Assembly (NCBI GenBank): GCA_016859345.1
Contig: CM029131.1
Coordinates: 12,910,884-12,974,883 of the forward strand
Direction: 5' to 3'
DNA length: 64,000 nucleotides
Source of the DNA: Istiophorus platypterus
Taxonomy: Eukaryota > Chordata > Actinopteri > Istiophoriformes > Istiophoridae
Below are positions 20,891-33,860 of the stretch, one piece after another; the stretch's first letter is position 1; each line of letters starts with the position of its first letter. A program made the translations under genes and the position numbers. The notes beneath the pieces are model-generated. The model had not been told where the DNA came from, did not search any database, and was given only the letters and a program-made list of their open reading frames with translations.

Positions 20891-22442
20891 GTTCATTTAC
20901 ATGTGTGTGTTTATATCCAGTGTTTGCCTGCAGATGATTTCTGTTTGACGGCGATAATGAAAGAGGCCAGAGGGGCGGAACTCGTGTGATTCCGAATGGT
21001 CAGATGTTGCTGCTGCAGCAGACTTTTTCTTTTCCTTTTTCTTTTTGTTTTATTTTCATCTTGGTGGACGTTATGTTGGCTGGAGTCTCACTAATGCATC
21101 CTGATGCCTGCAGAGCTGGAGAAGCTCTGATTTTTTTCTCATAACCAACATGTGATGGACGTCAGTCTCCCATCTTTCACTTCCCGGATGTTATGACACT
21201 GGTTGACGTTAAAGCACTGTGAAAAAAAATGAGATAGGTTGGTTTTGATTGTTGGTTTTATTTTGCTGGTAATACCTTAACTTTGGTTGTTGGGGGCTTT
21301 AATTTTTTTTTCTATTGAAGAGTAAATTGCACTTTGAAATCTTTTGATTTCAATCCTAAGAATAAACACAAATAAAACATGTACAGTAAGAATTAAAACA
21401 TAGAATATATTGTCATATGCTAAAATACTATGGAATAATGTTGGTAATATGATGATATAAACTGTGAGATTTTGACCTATTATTTCTGTGGTATCTCTCT
21501 TTTTCTTTATTTTAATCTTGGCGTTAATGCATTTTTAGCCACAGGGTGATGAAAAACCTTGATCGTTGAGTATTTAATTACCTGGATCAGCCAAAAACTG
21601 ACATCCCTGTCAGGTTATTTTATCCATAAACTGTTACTCAGATGAGTCTCCAGAAAATGTACCATATTTATTATAATACCAGAGTACACATAGATAGCAT
21701 TATAAAAAGTTGTATCTATATTTACCAGCTCTACTATACAAAATAAACTAAGTGGATAAAAAAAACAAAACAAAACTGCTTAGAGATTCTTTCTCAATAG
21801 TGGCCCAAAAAAACCCCCACATAATTTCTTCTAAACTGAACTGTGAAATTGGCGTAGTTCCAACATCAAGAGAACTTAACTGAAGTATGCATATAACTTA
21901 TATAATATGTAATCTTGAGCAATTCTCAAACTTTCTAGATGTTTTTTATATTATTTTAAGGTGCAGTTTCTCAAACATCAATAGTGTTTGTGAATAAATA
22001 ATGTTAATCTATTAAAAAAAACAACAACAATGTGCTCTACCATAAATCACAAGAGATTTTATTTAATAAATAAAATCTCTACGTAAAGAGGGTTTATTTC
22101 ACATTTTTGCTCGAATAATGTTCGTAAGGATCAGTAAAATGTCAAAGCAGTAGCTGATATTGTTTCAGTCGATCAAATGATCGATGAGCTGACCAACCGT
22201 TGCAGAGTAAGCGGCAGAAAATCATATATATCTGTTCTAGTGTGGAACGATATTTGTGGAACACTCAATTCTTCTTATGCCCCCCCCCCGCTTTCTTTTC
22301 TCCCTGTATCATAACTGCAGCGGGGAACAAATGCCAAATTCGTATTCAGTTTCTTTTGTTCTGCAAAGGTGTCGTTGCCCCGTCAGAGACAAAGTGCCTT
22401 TGTGTGAACGGGGGGGGGGTAGTTTCTTCAAGTCCGACACAA

Positions 22443-22443
<1 letters not shown>

Positions 22444-22474
<31 letters not shown>
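22444..22474. repeat. (CA)n microsatellite
   Basis: Perfect CA repeat. Confidence 0.95.
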
Positions 22475-22476
<2 letters not shown>

Positions 22477-24350
22477 ATAAATACACGCCCCTTCCAGGAC
22501 AGATTTGGTAGATAAAGTGAGCAGCAACAACACTGGCCGCTCATTGTTCTTGCAGGGAGTTGTGCCGTCAGGAATGTAGAGATAGCCATCTCGCCTCGGT
22601 TTCAGATATGTCGTGTTCTGGAGTATTATTGGAAGCAGATGTCTTATTTACAGGAGGGGGTGGGTGGGGGGGGGGCTTCGCTGCGGCCAAATGTCTATAT
22701 TTTACACTTTTATGTTATAGTTACAGTTCAGACGCTCGGCTCACACCCTTCTTTTTTTCCCCCGTCAGTGACTTTCTGCTTGTAACAACTGAAAAACCTC
22801 ACCGACTTTACAAGAAAGTGGCTTTTCCTGTACCAGTGATTTACATGTGTTTTCAGGCAGTGTTTTTTTTTCTTTTCTCTGGGAGCATTTAAAGTGTGAA
22901 ATCATGACTTTGCAAGTGAAAAGTTTAATGGATTGGCTTGAGCTCAATGCTGGTCCATCCTCGCATTCCTTTTGGGTACTTTTCTTTTAAACCCACTTGT
23001 TGCTATATTTCATCTAAAATTAACATATTCCACAGTACAAGCTTGTTATAAGTTGTTCTGGGCCGTGATATAACTTTAAGACATATTATTTTTCTTTTTT
23101 ACTGCTGTTCACCTATGAAATCCTATACTAATGAGAATTCCTTATGAGAATTTCTCACCACACTATCTGTTTATATTTACTCTAAATTTAACAAAGTCCA
23201 TATTAGGTTTCTCTGACAGTCCAGACACAAGTTGTCATCTTGATTCTGCCCCTTAATGTTATTTTTAGAGGCGTTTTGGTCATTTTTTTCCTGTGAAATC
23301 ATGTTCAGCCACTACATCCATGTTCCTTTTGAGTATGTTTTACCATATTCTTTCTTTTATTTCATCTATATGAATCATGTGTTACTGTAGCCCACTCTTA
23401 CAATCGAGGTATTAGTGTTTAAGGTTATTCTTAGGGGTATTACAGTACAGGTCGGTCCTTGTTTTAATTCCTTTTTGTGTATATTATTTTACAGCATGGT
23501 GGTTGTTAAACTGTTGCTGTGAGTTGGCATGAGTTGTTCTACCTCTTTGTTATTTGTAGATGAATTTTTGGTTCTTTTTGGGAACCATTATCTGGCCAGT
23601 CAGTCATTCTGTATAATCATTTTTTTAAAATCACATTAAATTTTATATTTGATCTAAATTTAGAATATTTTGCAGAAAATATTTTGGACTCTTATGGGCC
23701 AGATATGAGTTTTTCTGCCTCTCAGTGTCCCTTTTTTAGACATGTGAGTTAACCTGTGAATTTACATGTGGTGGTTAAAAACCTCAACCTCCTTCCTGCC
23801 AGTATTTTTAAAAAATATGAGCTGTTCTCCTTTTTTGGTTTGTTTCTTCATCTTCATGTTATTTTTAGCTGCATTTGGTCATTTTTGAGAGCAGTTAACC
23901 TGTGAAATTTGTTACAATCATATAGGCATGAGTTGAGGCATGAGCTGCTTTTTTTTTAATAGCATTTGTGGAAATATTTTAGTCTTTTTTTTTTTTAGCA
24001 GTTGGTCAGAGAAATCATACGTTGATATGCATATTGGCGAAAACCTTAGCTCTTTACATTTACATGTAAATTTCAGACGCCCTGTAAAAAAAAAAAAGTT
24101 CCCTTGAAAGATGTTTAACAAGAGGAGTGACAAGAAAAGTTAGTCACTATATCACCAATATCAAAACTCACCTAGAGGAAGAAACTGTTCCCTATTTCTG
24201 TCGTCATTGCTGTCACACTCTTTCTGAGGTTGCAACTCCAGGCTGCACATTTTGACACTTGAATGCAACAGTAATCAGGAGGTTAAAGTTTCAAAGCCTC
24301 AGTGCCTAGAAAGTATGCAGTCATGCAGGTGCGCACAGAGACAGCAAACA

Positions 24351-24352
24351 AA

Positions 24353-24419
<67 letters not shown>
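24351..24419. repeat. (CA)n microsatellite
   Basis: CA repeat of about 69 bp followed by ATGCATGCACGCACGC. Confidence 0.97.
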
Positions 24420-24422
<3 letters not shown>

Positions 24423-24519
24423 CATGCATGCACGCACGCACAATCGGCTTCATGATTGGCCTCACCTGACCCAAAATCCCCAGCGGAGTCATCAGTGGGA
24501 ACATCTGAAACTGATTTAA

Positions 24520-24660
24520 CTTGAGAGCCAGCAGACTTGCAGCTGCTCTGTATGAGACCGACCTTTTCGCCGGATAGGTCACAGGTTCCATTCCCTCAAC
24601 TGCGCCCTGGAGCAAAGCACTGAAAACCCGACTGTTGGCCGCAGCTGACTGTCTTAATTG
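24520..24660 (+). repeat. tRNA-derived SINE relic
   Basis: AGGTCACAGGTTCCATTCCC keeps a B-box-like core, followed by CCTGGAGCAAAGCACTGAAAA. The order 'GGTTCnATTCCC ... TTGAGCAAGGCACTnAACCC' is characteristic of tRNA-headed SINEs in fish. The A box is decayed, and it is not a functional tRNA. Confidence 0.55.
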
Positions 24661-25183
24661 ATATCTGCGAATCAGCCAGAGATGTTTGCCAGCGAATCGG
24701 ACTGGCCTAGACGACACAAGAAAATAGTAAAAATGTCTGTCGTGAGCTCCCACAGCCCAAGATAATGTCCTTTAATTTTCTTAAAGTTTGAAAGACTTGA
24801 AAGGGGAATTTTCACTTTCACTTTCACTTTAGTGCTTTCTTAAATTAACACAGTATATAAGATGCTCCACAAATGTTTTAAGGTACATTGTGACATCAAC
24901 AACTGAACAATCAACATATGCATAGCTCCATCACCTGTAGCACACTTCTTGGACACATATACAGTGAATGCTCGGTAATGGAGATATTTACCAAATGTTT
25001 ACCTGAGGCCTTATTGAGCCACTCCGGATAAAATCCACTGCCTCTGTCCTCATGTGTTGTCTACAAGAGTCCACTGAGGACAGGGAATGAAAGCTTTGTT
25101 TCCACATCTTTCTGTGTTTGCTGTCAATCTCACCTGTTGCTTCCGCCCTAGCTGGCTCACCCACAGCAGTTTGCTTGGCTGCC

Positions 25184-25226
25184 GTCGTCGTCCTCCTCCT
25201 CCTCCTCCTCCTCCTCCTCCTCCTCA
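25184..25226. repeat. (TCC)n trinucleotide repeat
   Basis: About 12 TCC units; apparent Pro- or Arg-rich frames here are artefacts. Confidence 0.95.
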
Positions 25227-26539
25227 GCCTCTCCCACATCTCTCTTCATTAGCCAAAGCTATCCCTTCCCCACCCTCTTCCTATTATCTTGTTGCCTCAT
25301 CTGCCTCAGCAGCACCATTTGAAGCTCAGAAACTTGACAACCAACAAATTTGACAGCTAATCCCACTGGTTGGACTGTTTTAATTATCAGTGTCCTTTTC
25401 GAGAGAATAGCTTGTTGCATGGGTTTGTCTTTTTCAGCTTGTCTGGGCTGTGACAGGAGGTGGAGCCAAACAACCGCAGAGAACAGCATGTTACTAATCA
25501 GTTTTATTTTGGGGGAGGGCAACTGGAAATAATAAACTTCAGTGCGTTCCCTTTGAGCGAAAAGCAGAAGTAACGAGGACTTCTATTCTCATATAATTTT
25601 TCTGATGGCCTTGGCTGACTCAGGTAGAATTCACCTGTTGTTGTCTGTGCTGGTCTGCAATGAAATGGAAACGAATGAGTCTGCTAGTTTAAAAATGGTT
25701 TAGAGCCGTCTATAATCACGTAGGCATGCTGGTAAAAACATTACAAATCATCCTTGATGAGGTAAAAGAAACAATCAAAAACAATCGAAAAACTGACCCT
25801 CAAAACGTTAAATAGTTCCTCTTTCTCCAGACTTTGTTAAGCTAGAAATCACCTCAAAGCTCATGTGACCCAAAACCAACCTGATCCTGGTATAAACTGG
25901 CGGCATCGCCAGGTGCACCGCAGCTTCAAACCTTCCCTGGTTTGACTTACGAACGGAGAAGCCGCTGGGTTTACTGCTGGTCACCAGGGGTCCAGTTACA
26001 GATACAGACCTTCTTTCTGCCGTCTTCTTGGCTCCCTGATGGCGTTGACCCGCGGCCAAACATTCTCAGCGATTGGGAGTTTATTCACCACATTACACAA
26101 GTTAAAATCAACCAAAACCTGCTGTTTTGGTTTTGGTATTACAGGTTTATGTTAAGGACACACGCTGCTGTGATGAGGCAGATATCAGACTGAAGCTGCA
26201 GATAGCAAAGGATGGGTATCATTAAGAATCTATTAATTCTTGTAGTATTTATTGTATCAGTATTATTGCCACTCTTATCAATACTCCTCTGTAGTTTGTT
26301 TAGGATTAAAGTGTATAACTAGGCCACTAGAACTGATCCGTTCAGGGTGGATGGTGACGTGCTTCTGTTTTTTTGCTTGTTTTTTAAATAATGGTTTAGA
26401 CATTATTGGTCCAGGATGAAACCAGGCTTTTCCACATGGAGCCTCGCGTGTTCAGAGTAGAGACACAATATTTTCACACAAGTAGTTAGTTGCTTAAAAA
26501 AACATGAGAAAACATCAGATGTAGAGAGAGTTACTTAAT

Positions 26540-26710
26540 ATTCTTTGGCTTGAGCTTCACAAATTTGAGCATTTCCCTGTTTTCCTTTTTTATGTGTGAC
26601 AGTAAATTGAAATTATATTTTGGTTCGTTGTACAAATCAAGGGAATTGGCTACCTGATTTTGAGGCATTTTTGCACAGAGTATAACATTTTGAGAAAATG
26701 CTCGGAAGAT
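26540..26710. repeat. Weak copy of the dispersed AATCGATTAATCG-type repeat
   Basis: TGTGACAGTAAATTGAAATT and the following TTTTGGTT phrase resemble the internal part of the repeat family. The copy is old and its ends are unclear. Confidence 0.35.
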
Positions 26711-28540
26711 TGGTTGTGTTATTTGCAGCCCCAGTGTATCGGGCCATAAGGTTTCCAGTGTTACCTTTGTTACACAAGGCAACTGTTTTGTCCCTGTGGT
26801 CAGGCAGGGACCAGAGACGGAGGTATAATGGAGATTTAGTTCATCCTTCTGTAACTGTCCCATCCAAGTAAAGGAGATAGTGTGGACATTTTGTTTAAAA
26901 AAAAAAAAAAAAGATCTTTACCTAGTGTTTATTCGTTGTCTCTAAAGTTAGTAGTAGTAGTAGATGTCCCAGGTAAAAGAATTTGATCTTTTACCTTTCA
27001 GTTTCATGTTTTGTTTACAAAAAATGTGACCTTTCAAATGGTGGATAATCTTCCTTAGAAAGGAAACTCTCCATTTCCTCTCCCTCGATAAATTTGTAAA
27101 CCGAGTTTCCAGAGTGCTTCAGTGGCCTGTAAATCCTTGGGTAGATCCGGCCCTGCGTGGATAAACCATGATTGCTGCCGCTCTGAATCTTTGTGCCTCC
27201 TGCCAAATGCGCACCAAGCACGTGGCTGGATGCAGGACTTACCTGGTTCACGTGGCAACAGCGGATACCCCCCCCCCCAGTCGGCAAGCGGAGGTGGTCA
27301 CCAGCCCTCCTTCTCTTCCACTGAGTTAACCTTGTAATCCTCATCATCCAACAGCTGTAACAGGGGAAAAACAACTCGGCCTCTGTGGACTTTGGAACTG
27401 ATTTCCAATTGATTAGTGTGATTATGTCAAGGCACAGAGGGCTCGTTTATACGAAAGGGAGCTTGGTGTTTACAACTTGTGTAATTTCTGTCTCGGAGTC
27501 TTGCAAGTGCAGCATGCAAACTCAATTTGCACACATGAAATACTTATGTATCGTCGGATGGCTGATCTTTTTTTAGACATTCTGCTACGTTAATGCCACT
27601 GGTCGTGTTGGATGGACGCGAAAAGCTCATCGGCCACGGGCTCCGTGTCCTGTCGGCAGCCAAGTTTCCGTTTGAAAATTTAGGGCAAATTTTCAAGCAA
27701 ATTTCCAGGGAATCTGATCTGGAAAAGAAAACGTGAATTAGCGAATTTTCATCCACTGCTGTTATGTTAATATTAGTGCATTGGCTCATGGGTATAAACA
27801 ACTGGTGGGAGCAGTACTTGATAAAAATTAAATTGAGTTTATGTTTCTTTCATGTGTTAATCTGAGGCCAAGCTTAAAAACCTTTTTTGTGATATTTCCA
27901 ATTTCCTGGTGTTTACACTGAGGATTTTTTTTAATGCACAAAGTGAAAATAGAAAAAAAAAATATATATTGACGTCATAGTGATGAGAATTAATAAGGAA
28001 CAAAGTGTAATAAATGTATTCTTCAAGATTTTTACGATTTTCAGGTTTTTTAAATTTCTTTTTTTTTTTTTTTGAAATATCGCTGAAAAGTTGATTAGAT
28101 TTGAAGTGGATTGGCTTGAAGTTAATCAGTAGCTATTCTGATCATTTGAAATTTAATTTTCTAGGCAAAAAAAATCACTGACTGATTCCAGGTTCTCAGA
28201 TATGAAAATTTGCAGATTTTTCTCATTTTAAATCTTAAGAAATCTGGAATGTCTTAAGAGAAGAGAACTCTTTAAGATGTCCCCTCGGACTCCTTGGAAA
28301 CTCGCAACAGGCCTTTTGGCGTTTTATGAACCAAACCGTTGATCAGTTATTTGAAAAACTGATGTAGAGATTATTGTTAATTGATCATGTATATAGTGGA
28401 GCCAGTGTCAATAAGTGTTTGCTTGCAGGATCATAAATGAGACAAAATAAAACGAAATATGAACCTGTTGACACCTTTTTTTTTTTTTTTATTATTCTGC
28501 CATCACCTTGTGTCTGTGCTGCTGTGTGCTGCAGTCTTCA

Positions 28541-28542
<2 letters not shown>

Positions 28543-28592
<50 letters not shown>
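28543..28592 (+). repeat. (GT)n microsatellite 360 bp before ahr exon 2
   Basis: Perfect GT repeat, UG in the pre-mRNA. Confidence 0.97.
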
Positions 28593-28594
<2 letters not shown>

Positions 28595-28844
28595 CATGTT
28601 GTGTTGTGTTGTGTCAGTTTATCCCAGCTGCTGTTGCACTGACGCACACAGACGTCAGTATACGGAACACATTTAGCCTCAAGCTTGTTTGTTGTACTGA
28701 TCTTGACCCCTCTCAGTCTTGAACCTAAGCTCTGACTTTTAAGGGACACTGACCTTTGAAAAACGTGAGCTGAGAGTTGGTAAAAAGTTTTCTAGGTCTT
28801 GATGGGTTTACACAGTTATATTTCTACCCCTGTAGATGTTTACT

Positions 28845-28893
28845 CTGTGTGTGTGTATGTGTATGTATATGTATATGTGTATGTGTGTGTGTG
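28845..28893 (+). repeat. Interrupted (GT)n 57 bp before ahr exon 2
   Basis: GT repeats with TATG interruptions, then T-rich DNA up to the acceptor at 28950. The pre-mRNA therefore carries (UG)n followed by U-runs just upstream of the bHLH exon. Confidence 0.95.
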
Positions 28894-28950
28894 GATTTTT
28901 TGGTGAGTTTTACTTTTTTTTTAAATTTTTTCATCTTTTTGAATCCACAG

Positions 28951-29138
28951 CCCCAAGCCTCCACCTCCCGATGGCGCCAAGTCCAACCCGTCCAAACGCC
29001 ATCGCGATCGGCTCAACGGTGAGCTGGACAAGCTCACCAGCCTGCTGCCCTTCACTGAGGAGGTCCGGGCTCGGCTCGACAAGCTGTCTGTGCTCCGCCT
29101 TAGCGTCGGGTACCTGAAGGTCAAAAGCTTCTTCAACG
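28951..29138 (+). CDS. ahr2: AHR coding exon 2 (basic helix-loop-helix domain)
   Basis: Second coding exon, giving residues 20-82 of the predicted protein. It follows an acceptor (polypyrimidine run then ATCCACAG) and ends at a strong donor, AACG|GTGAGT. Visible parts in order: a Pro-rich linker (PKPPPPDG), the DNA-contacting basic region KSNPSKRHRDR (residues 30-40, also the second half of the NLS), helix 1 with LNGELDKLTSLLPF, a loop around TEEVRAR, and helix 2 with LDKLSVLRLSVGYLKVKSFF. The LDKLSVLRLSV block (residues 62-72) also matches the family nuclear export signal. GELDKLTSLLPF, EEVRARLDKL and SVGYLKVKSFFN are the forms I associate with teleost AHR2, whereas AHR1 and mammalian AHR have DRLASLLPF and SYLRAKSFF. 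The exon is 188 nt, so skipping it would shift the frame. The PAS and transactivation exons are not in the window. Confidence 0.95.
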
Positions 29139-30417
29139 GTGAGTGTCCAAGCTTGGAAAACCCAGAGAGCTCACCAACGTCTAGGTCCGTCTAGGTTGGG
29201 CTGTTTATTTATTACAACGAGAGCCCCATTCTCGTTAGCACTGGTGTGCGAGAGGATGCTGCAGCTCTTCTAGAAAACGATGGAGGAACAAGAGGATTGT
29301 CTTTCATCTCATTCAAACGTATCAGTGATTCAGCCATCGCCGATACGTTTAGTTAACTTACTTTGCCCTCAAAGCTTTAATTTCTGACCTTCATGAGGGT
29401 GAGGGACACTCGACCCTTCTACCCCAATGCATTTCCTGTTAATTAATCTCATCAATTTCAGTTTTTATCAGGTGGATAACTCTGCTGCCTATTTTATACA
29501 ACCCAGGTGCTCTATACAGAATGTTGTGTAAGTCGAATGACAAGAAGTTACACGGGGACTCATATCTGCAGGTCTTGAAAAGTCTTAGAAAGCATCAAAT
29601 TCACTTTTACCTTTAAACAAAAATGCCTTAGAAAGTTTTCAATCTTTCAATCTTTCAATCTTTTTTTTATTGGTTGCATGCTGTCGGATGACGATATACA
29701 ACTGTAAACTGGTGTGACATTGGATTGTGGTGCAGGAGGCCATTTAATCCTTTTTTTTTTTTTTGTGGAGCTGCTGATTTGCTATTCTCATCCAATTTTC
29801 CAAGTGAGAAATTTATCAGTTTCCTCCTGCTGCTGCAGCCCCTCAAGTGAGTGTTGACATGATGTTACGAGGTATGACCTCGTAAGATGGTTTGCTCAGG
29901 TGCTTCTGCAGACAGACTGCATTTCCATCCCAGGGATGCACATCTGGAATCGACACCTGATTAACTGGTTTGGTCATTTTTAGCAACTAGGCTGATAAGG
30001 GATCAGGATCTGTCTGAATCGTTCTCCAGAGGTGGCGATCATTTATCCGAAATACGGAACGTTTGATTTGCAGTCAGATCAACATATCATGACATTGGGA
30101 AAACTGTGTTTATCTGGCATAGATGAAGGCTTGATTAGTCACGATTAGCTGGGAATGTCTGAGGAATGACTTGGACAGGAGAGTTAGTTCAATAGTTACC
30201 ACTGTAGTCCAACACATTACGTTTAAATTAGCTTTAAGTTTTAGATCCAGTCATATATAGTTCTGTAGATTTTCCATCTTTTTATCAAACCCAGTCACAT
30301 TAATAATCTTATGACATAAGAATATTTTTGTGGGCAGATTTAATGTGTGTAGAAGACGCTAATTTTCTGCTAGTTTCCTGTGAAAAAACGCATTTCATGG
30401 AAACTCTAAAAATACAC

Positions 30418-30441
30418 TCAACCAACCAACCAACCAACCAA
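30418..30441. repeat. (ACCA)n tetranucleotide repeat
   Basis: Six units of AACC; a run of about 20 T follows at 30480-30500. Confidence 0.9.
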
Positions 30442-31312
30442 ACACCCTGCAGATTACTGAAAGCAGTTTATTCCATGCATTTTTTTTTTTTTTTTTTTTA
30501 GCAAGCAGAGCAGCTTCAAACATCTTGCATGTATTTAGCCGAGAGATACCGGCCTTTTTCTCCGTGGCTGATAATGGAAGAGGATAATTGATAAACGATT
30601 AAAGGGCAATGTCTAGACTGCAGTCAAATTCTAGCAGTCAAATGCCTGCACACATTTCCATAAACACTTTGAGCTGACTCCCAATGTCTTGCAGAAGCAT
30701 TGTTTGTATAATATATTTCAGCAGGAGCACAGGGAGGGAGTCACAGCACCAAAAACAACACAAAAAAAAACCCAAAACCCAGTAGCTTTGTAAAACGGTT
30801 GAGTAATCGATAAAGGATAAAAAAGTTTTATCCTAAAATAATTTTGACAGCAGTAGAATAAGTGCACTTCAAGTGACATTTGGATCTCATTTGAATTACT
30901 GTACAAAGCTCAGGAGGAATTCCAGCCTCCCACTTGTTCTCCAAATGTTACTGTAAAACTCTGCAACAATTACGGATATTTACCCTGAAAAGAAGTAGAC
31001 CGAGCGCAGATGAAAGCGGTGGAAGCATTTGTTTTCTGAGATCAAAATAGAGGAGGAGCAATGGTCTCTAACCTCCTTTTTTAAAAGACATATCTCACCT
31101 CTGAGGATCGATAGATTATTTATTGAAAAAAAAAAAAAAAGAATTCTGCCCTGTTTCTGTGAACATGGTACAAGGAGACTCAAAGCTCAGCGAGCCGGTC
31201 CCAGTTTCCATCGAGCTTCCTCACATTGTTCTGACACCTCCTTTTGAAAATAGCAGCGATTAGATCCAGACGGCCTGAACGACAAGGTTCCTATTTACAG
31301 TAAATGGAGTTG

Positions 31313-31356
31313 TGCGTGTGCGTGTGCGTACATGCGTGCGTGTGCGTGCGTGAGTG
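31313..31356 (+). repeat. GTGC(GT)n tract with a cluster of six GCGTG cores
   Basis: GCGTG occurs at 31314, 31320, 31334, 31338, 31344 and 31348. Windows 31342-31350 and 31346-31354 fit the XRE consensus KNGCGTGMS. The simplest reading is a mutated GT repeat, but it could bind AHR/ARNT inside the receptor's own gene. Confidence 0.8.
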
Positions 31357-32449
31357 CTTGTGGTTGCCACTAGCTGAGAGGTTATATCAGTGCAGGACTG
31401 TGAAATTTGGCCCTTCTGGCCTACCATATATTTGGAGCCGACCTCCTCAGCAACAGGAGGTGTGAAGTGGAATGAAAAGAGGCGAATGTTTCTCTGTAAA
31501 TGTTGTCAAGGAGATGATCTGCGCGTGTGTGTGTGCGTGTGTGTGAACATATCAACGTACACCTGTTCTGTGCTGTAGGTTAAAATGCTCACATACACAT
31601 GTATGTTCCTAGTCTGTGAACATGTGCTACATATGATTTATTTGCCTTTCTACAGAAACCTAAAGGGAACATTTAAAATAATCCCATGTCCAGTGCTGGA
31701 ACAATCACTCTGGCAATTGATTGTGTTGATCTCTGACACAGGTTTGGTAATTGAAAAATTTTTATAAAGTCATTCATCAAGCCAGAAAGCCAAACGTTGC
31801 CTGTTTCTAGCCACTCAAATGTGAGGATTTGCTGCTTTGCTCTGTTGTGTATGTTTGAAAACTTGTCATTTTTAACATTATACGATCAAAATTAATAGAT
31901 TAATTGAATATCAGAAGTGACAGGACAGGTTAAGAAGCCATAGGTGTGTACAGGTGTGCGCACAGACAGCTGCAAATCAGGTATCTGGGAGAGAGTGAGG
32001 AGTCCCACGCCCACAGAACAGACACACACACATACAGTACACACATAAACACAGAGAGGAGTATTTAATGTGATAATAAAAGACCTGGAGGCAGGCACAT
32101 CTGGCTGTTGATGTTTTGTATGATTCACGGTGCCCCTGTTTGATCTCTGATGTCGATGAATCGTGTAGAATATTTGATGAATATTTTTAATCGCTAATAG
32201 GCGATAAAACGTAAGCACCTGCCCACGCAGATGAGAAAGCAGAAAAAGAAGAAGGTAGGATGAGTAGTTACTTTATTGTTAATGTATTTCTAATTTTGCT
32301 GTGCAGCCACGGTAGCTTCTTTAAGAGGACTTGATATCCGCCGCTGTTTGGTTAATAAAATTTTGAACTTCAACTTCAACTGACGCTGGCAGTAAATTTT
32401 CCCCCCGCGAGGCAGTAAGGAAGGCAGTCGGAGCCAACAGAAAACGTCC

Positions 32450-32650
32450 AGTGAGGAGGTGATATATCACCAGATACTGGAATAATAAAAGCTGCTCCGG
32501 CGTTTACTTTATTGGCTCGGGAATGCGAATTGAGTTTTTGTTCCGAAACAGAGCTCGGGCTGCGGAGTGAGCCAGAAAAATCTGGCGAGTAATCAGTGAC
32601 TCACTGGCATTGACTAACAACCCTATCAACCCCCTGCAGTCATGTTATGG
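32450..32650. promoter_or_regulatory. Candidate conserved non-coding element
   Basis: Non-repetitive block of balanced composition in intron 2 with dense short motifs (GATATATC palindrome at 32461, TTTACTTTATTGGC, AATCAGTGACTCA). No ORF. Proposed by look only. Confidence 0.15.
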
Positions 32651-33039
32651 TCTATTTGTTCTCCAAAGTAAAACAAAAAAAAAAATAAAGTTTCCTCTTT
32701 GATGTGTGCGCGTATCCGTAGAAACTGTGTTGGTAAACCGCTCCTCATCAAAACCATGGAGATTTTTCTCAGTCATACTTTTCTCCCCAGCGGCCTCCGA
32801 CAACCGGGTTGCCGGAGGAAGAAAACAGACATCAGAGCCCGTTGCTTCGGATTCATCAATTATTTGGGAGCGTCGGTCACTTACTGTCAGCTGAACAAAT
32901 GCGTTTGGAGTTGGCGTCGGGAGTCTGGTTACTCTCAGACAACACTTGGCGAGAAGGTGGGGTGGCTGGCTCCAGCAGCTTCAGTCAGTGCTCTTATTTT
33001 GAAATGTCAGGAGGGGAGAGAGGACTTTGATTTAGATTT

Positions 33040-33245
33040 TTTTTCTTTTTTCCTTTTTTCAACTAATCGGCAACAATTTTGATGATCAGTTTAATATTAC
33101 AATTCTGTTATTCTCTACCAAAGTGAGGGTTTTATGTTATTTTGAATTTAATATAGCTTGAAGATGTCACTGATTAATTGACTAATCAGAAAATTAGGGA
33201 CAGACCTATAATGACAATAATAAGCCATCCGTCAACATAACACCA
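33040..33245. repeat. Degraded copy of the AATCGATTAATCG-type repeat
   Basis: Ends carry CAACTAATCGGCAAC and GATTAATTGACTAATCAG; the interior is poorly preserved. Confidence 0.4.
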
Positions 33246-33639
33246 ACAAAAAAATTTGAGATTTTCACAGAGATTCAGCGCCAGAAGCCACAATTACATA
33301 ATATGTGCTTATCTGGTAAAATCCATGTAGACATAAATGCCCCAGCTATATACAGATTAATCAAATAGTCATTCATTATATGACTGAGTTTAGTTTTCTT
33401 ATTTCCTGACAGTCTCACCCAGCAGCTACTTACTTTCCCTAGGACTGCGGCCCACACACCGCAGGTGATTTATTACCCTGATCACAGGGTGATGGGCCGA
33501 GGACAGATTTATCAATGGGGAGACGCGCTGTATGGTTACCTGCCCCTGAGCAACATATCGCAGAAATTAAAGCACTGCATGTAGCAGACAGAGATCTGAG
33601 ATTTTCATAATGGCTATTGAGGAGAAACACATACAAACA

Positions 33640-33860
33640 CTTCTCCCCCACCCCCACCTCCGCCCATTTCTTGGCCACCGATCCGTCAATCTCCCTCCCG
33701 TGGAGCCCCACCCGTTTCCTGTGGCAGTCCCCACAGCACCCCGGGGCTCCCTTTCCTTCAACTGTTTAAGCCTTTTCCTCCCTTTCCTCGGCTCCTACGT
33801 CTGAAGTTCACAGCTCCTCCGCCACACCCCCGCCACACCCCCACCCCCTCCTCCACCTCA
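33640..33860. repeat. C-rich stretch, minus-strand G-quadruplex candidate
   Basis: Repeated runs of three to five C (CTCCCCCACCCCCACCTCCG at the left; CCACACCCCCGCCACACCCC at 33818 onward). The minus strand has at least four G3+ runs with short loops. Confidence 0.6.

Larger units (their letters stand above)
16021..28950 (+). other. ahr2: ahr intron 1 (12.9 kb)
   Basis: The intron lies between strong splice sites (GTAAGT at 16021; ATCCACAG ending at 28950) and interrupts an Ile codon after its second base. It contains two Tc1-like relics, a degenerate repeat field, a SINE-like relic and seven long GT/CA tracts, five of them GT on the transcribed-sense strand. No coding exon was found inside it. 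Stretches 16050-17030, 20900-22440, 22480-24250 and 25250-28540 hold nothing I recognise beyond homopolymer runs and the weak repeat copy at 26540-26710. Confidence 0.85.

Noticed and set aside
24361..24419. Long Thr-His or Cys-Val frames over CA/GT arrays
   Set aside because: Artefacts of dinucleotide repeats, here and at 9409, 17823, 19624, 28543, 39095, 39281 and 49955.
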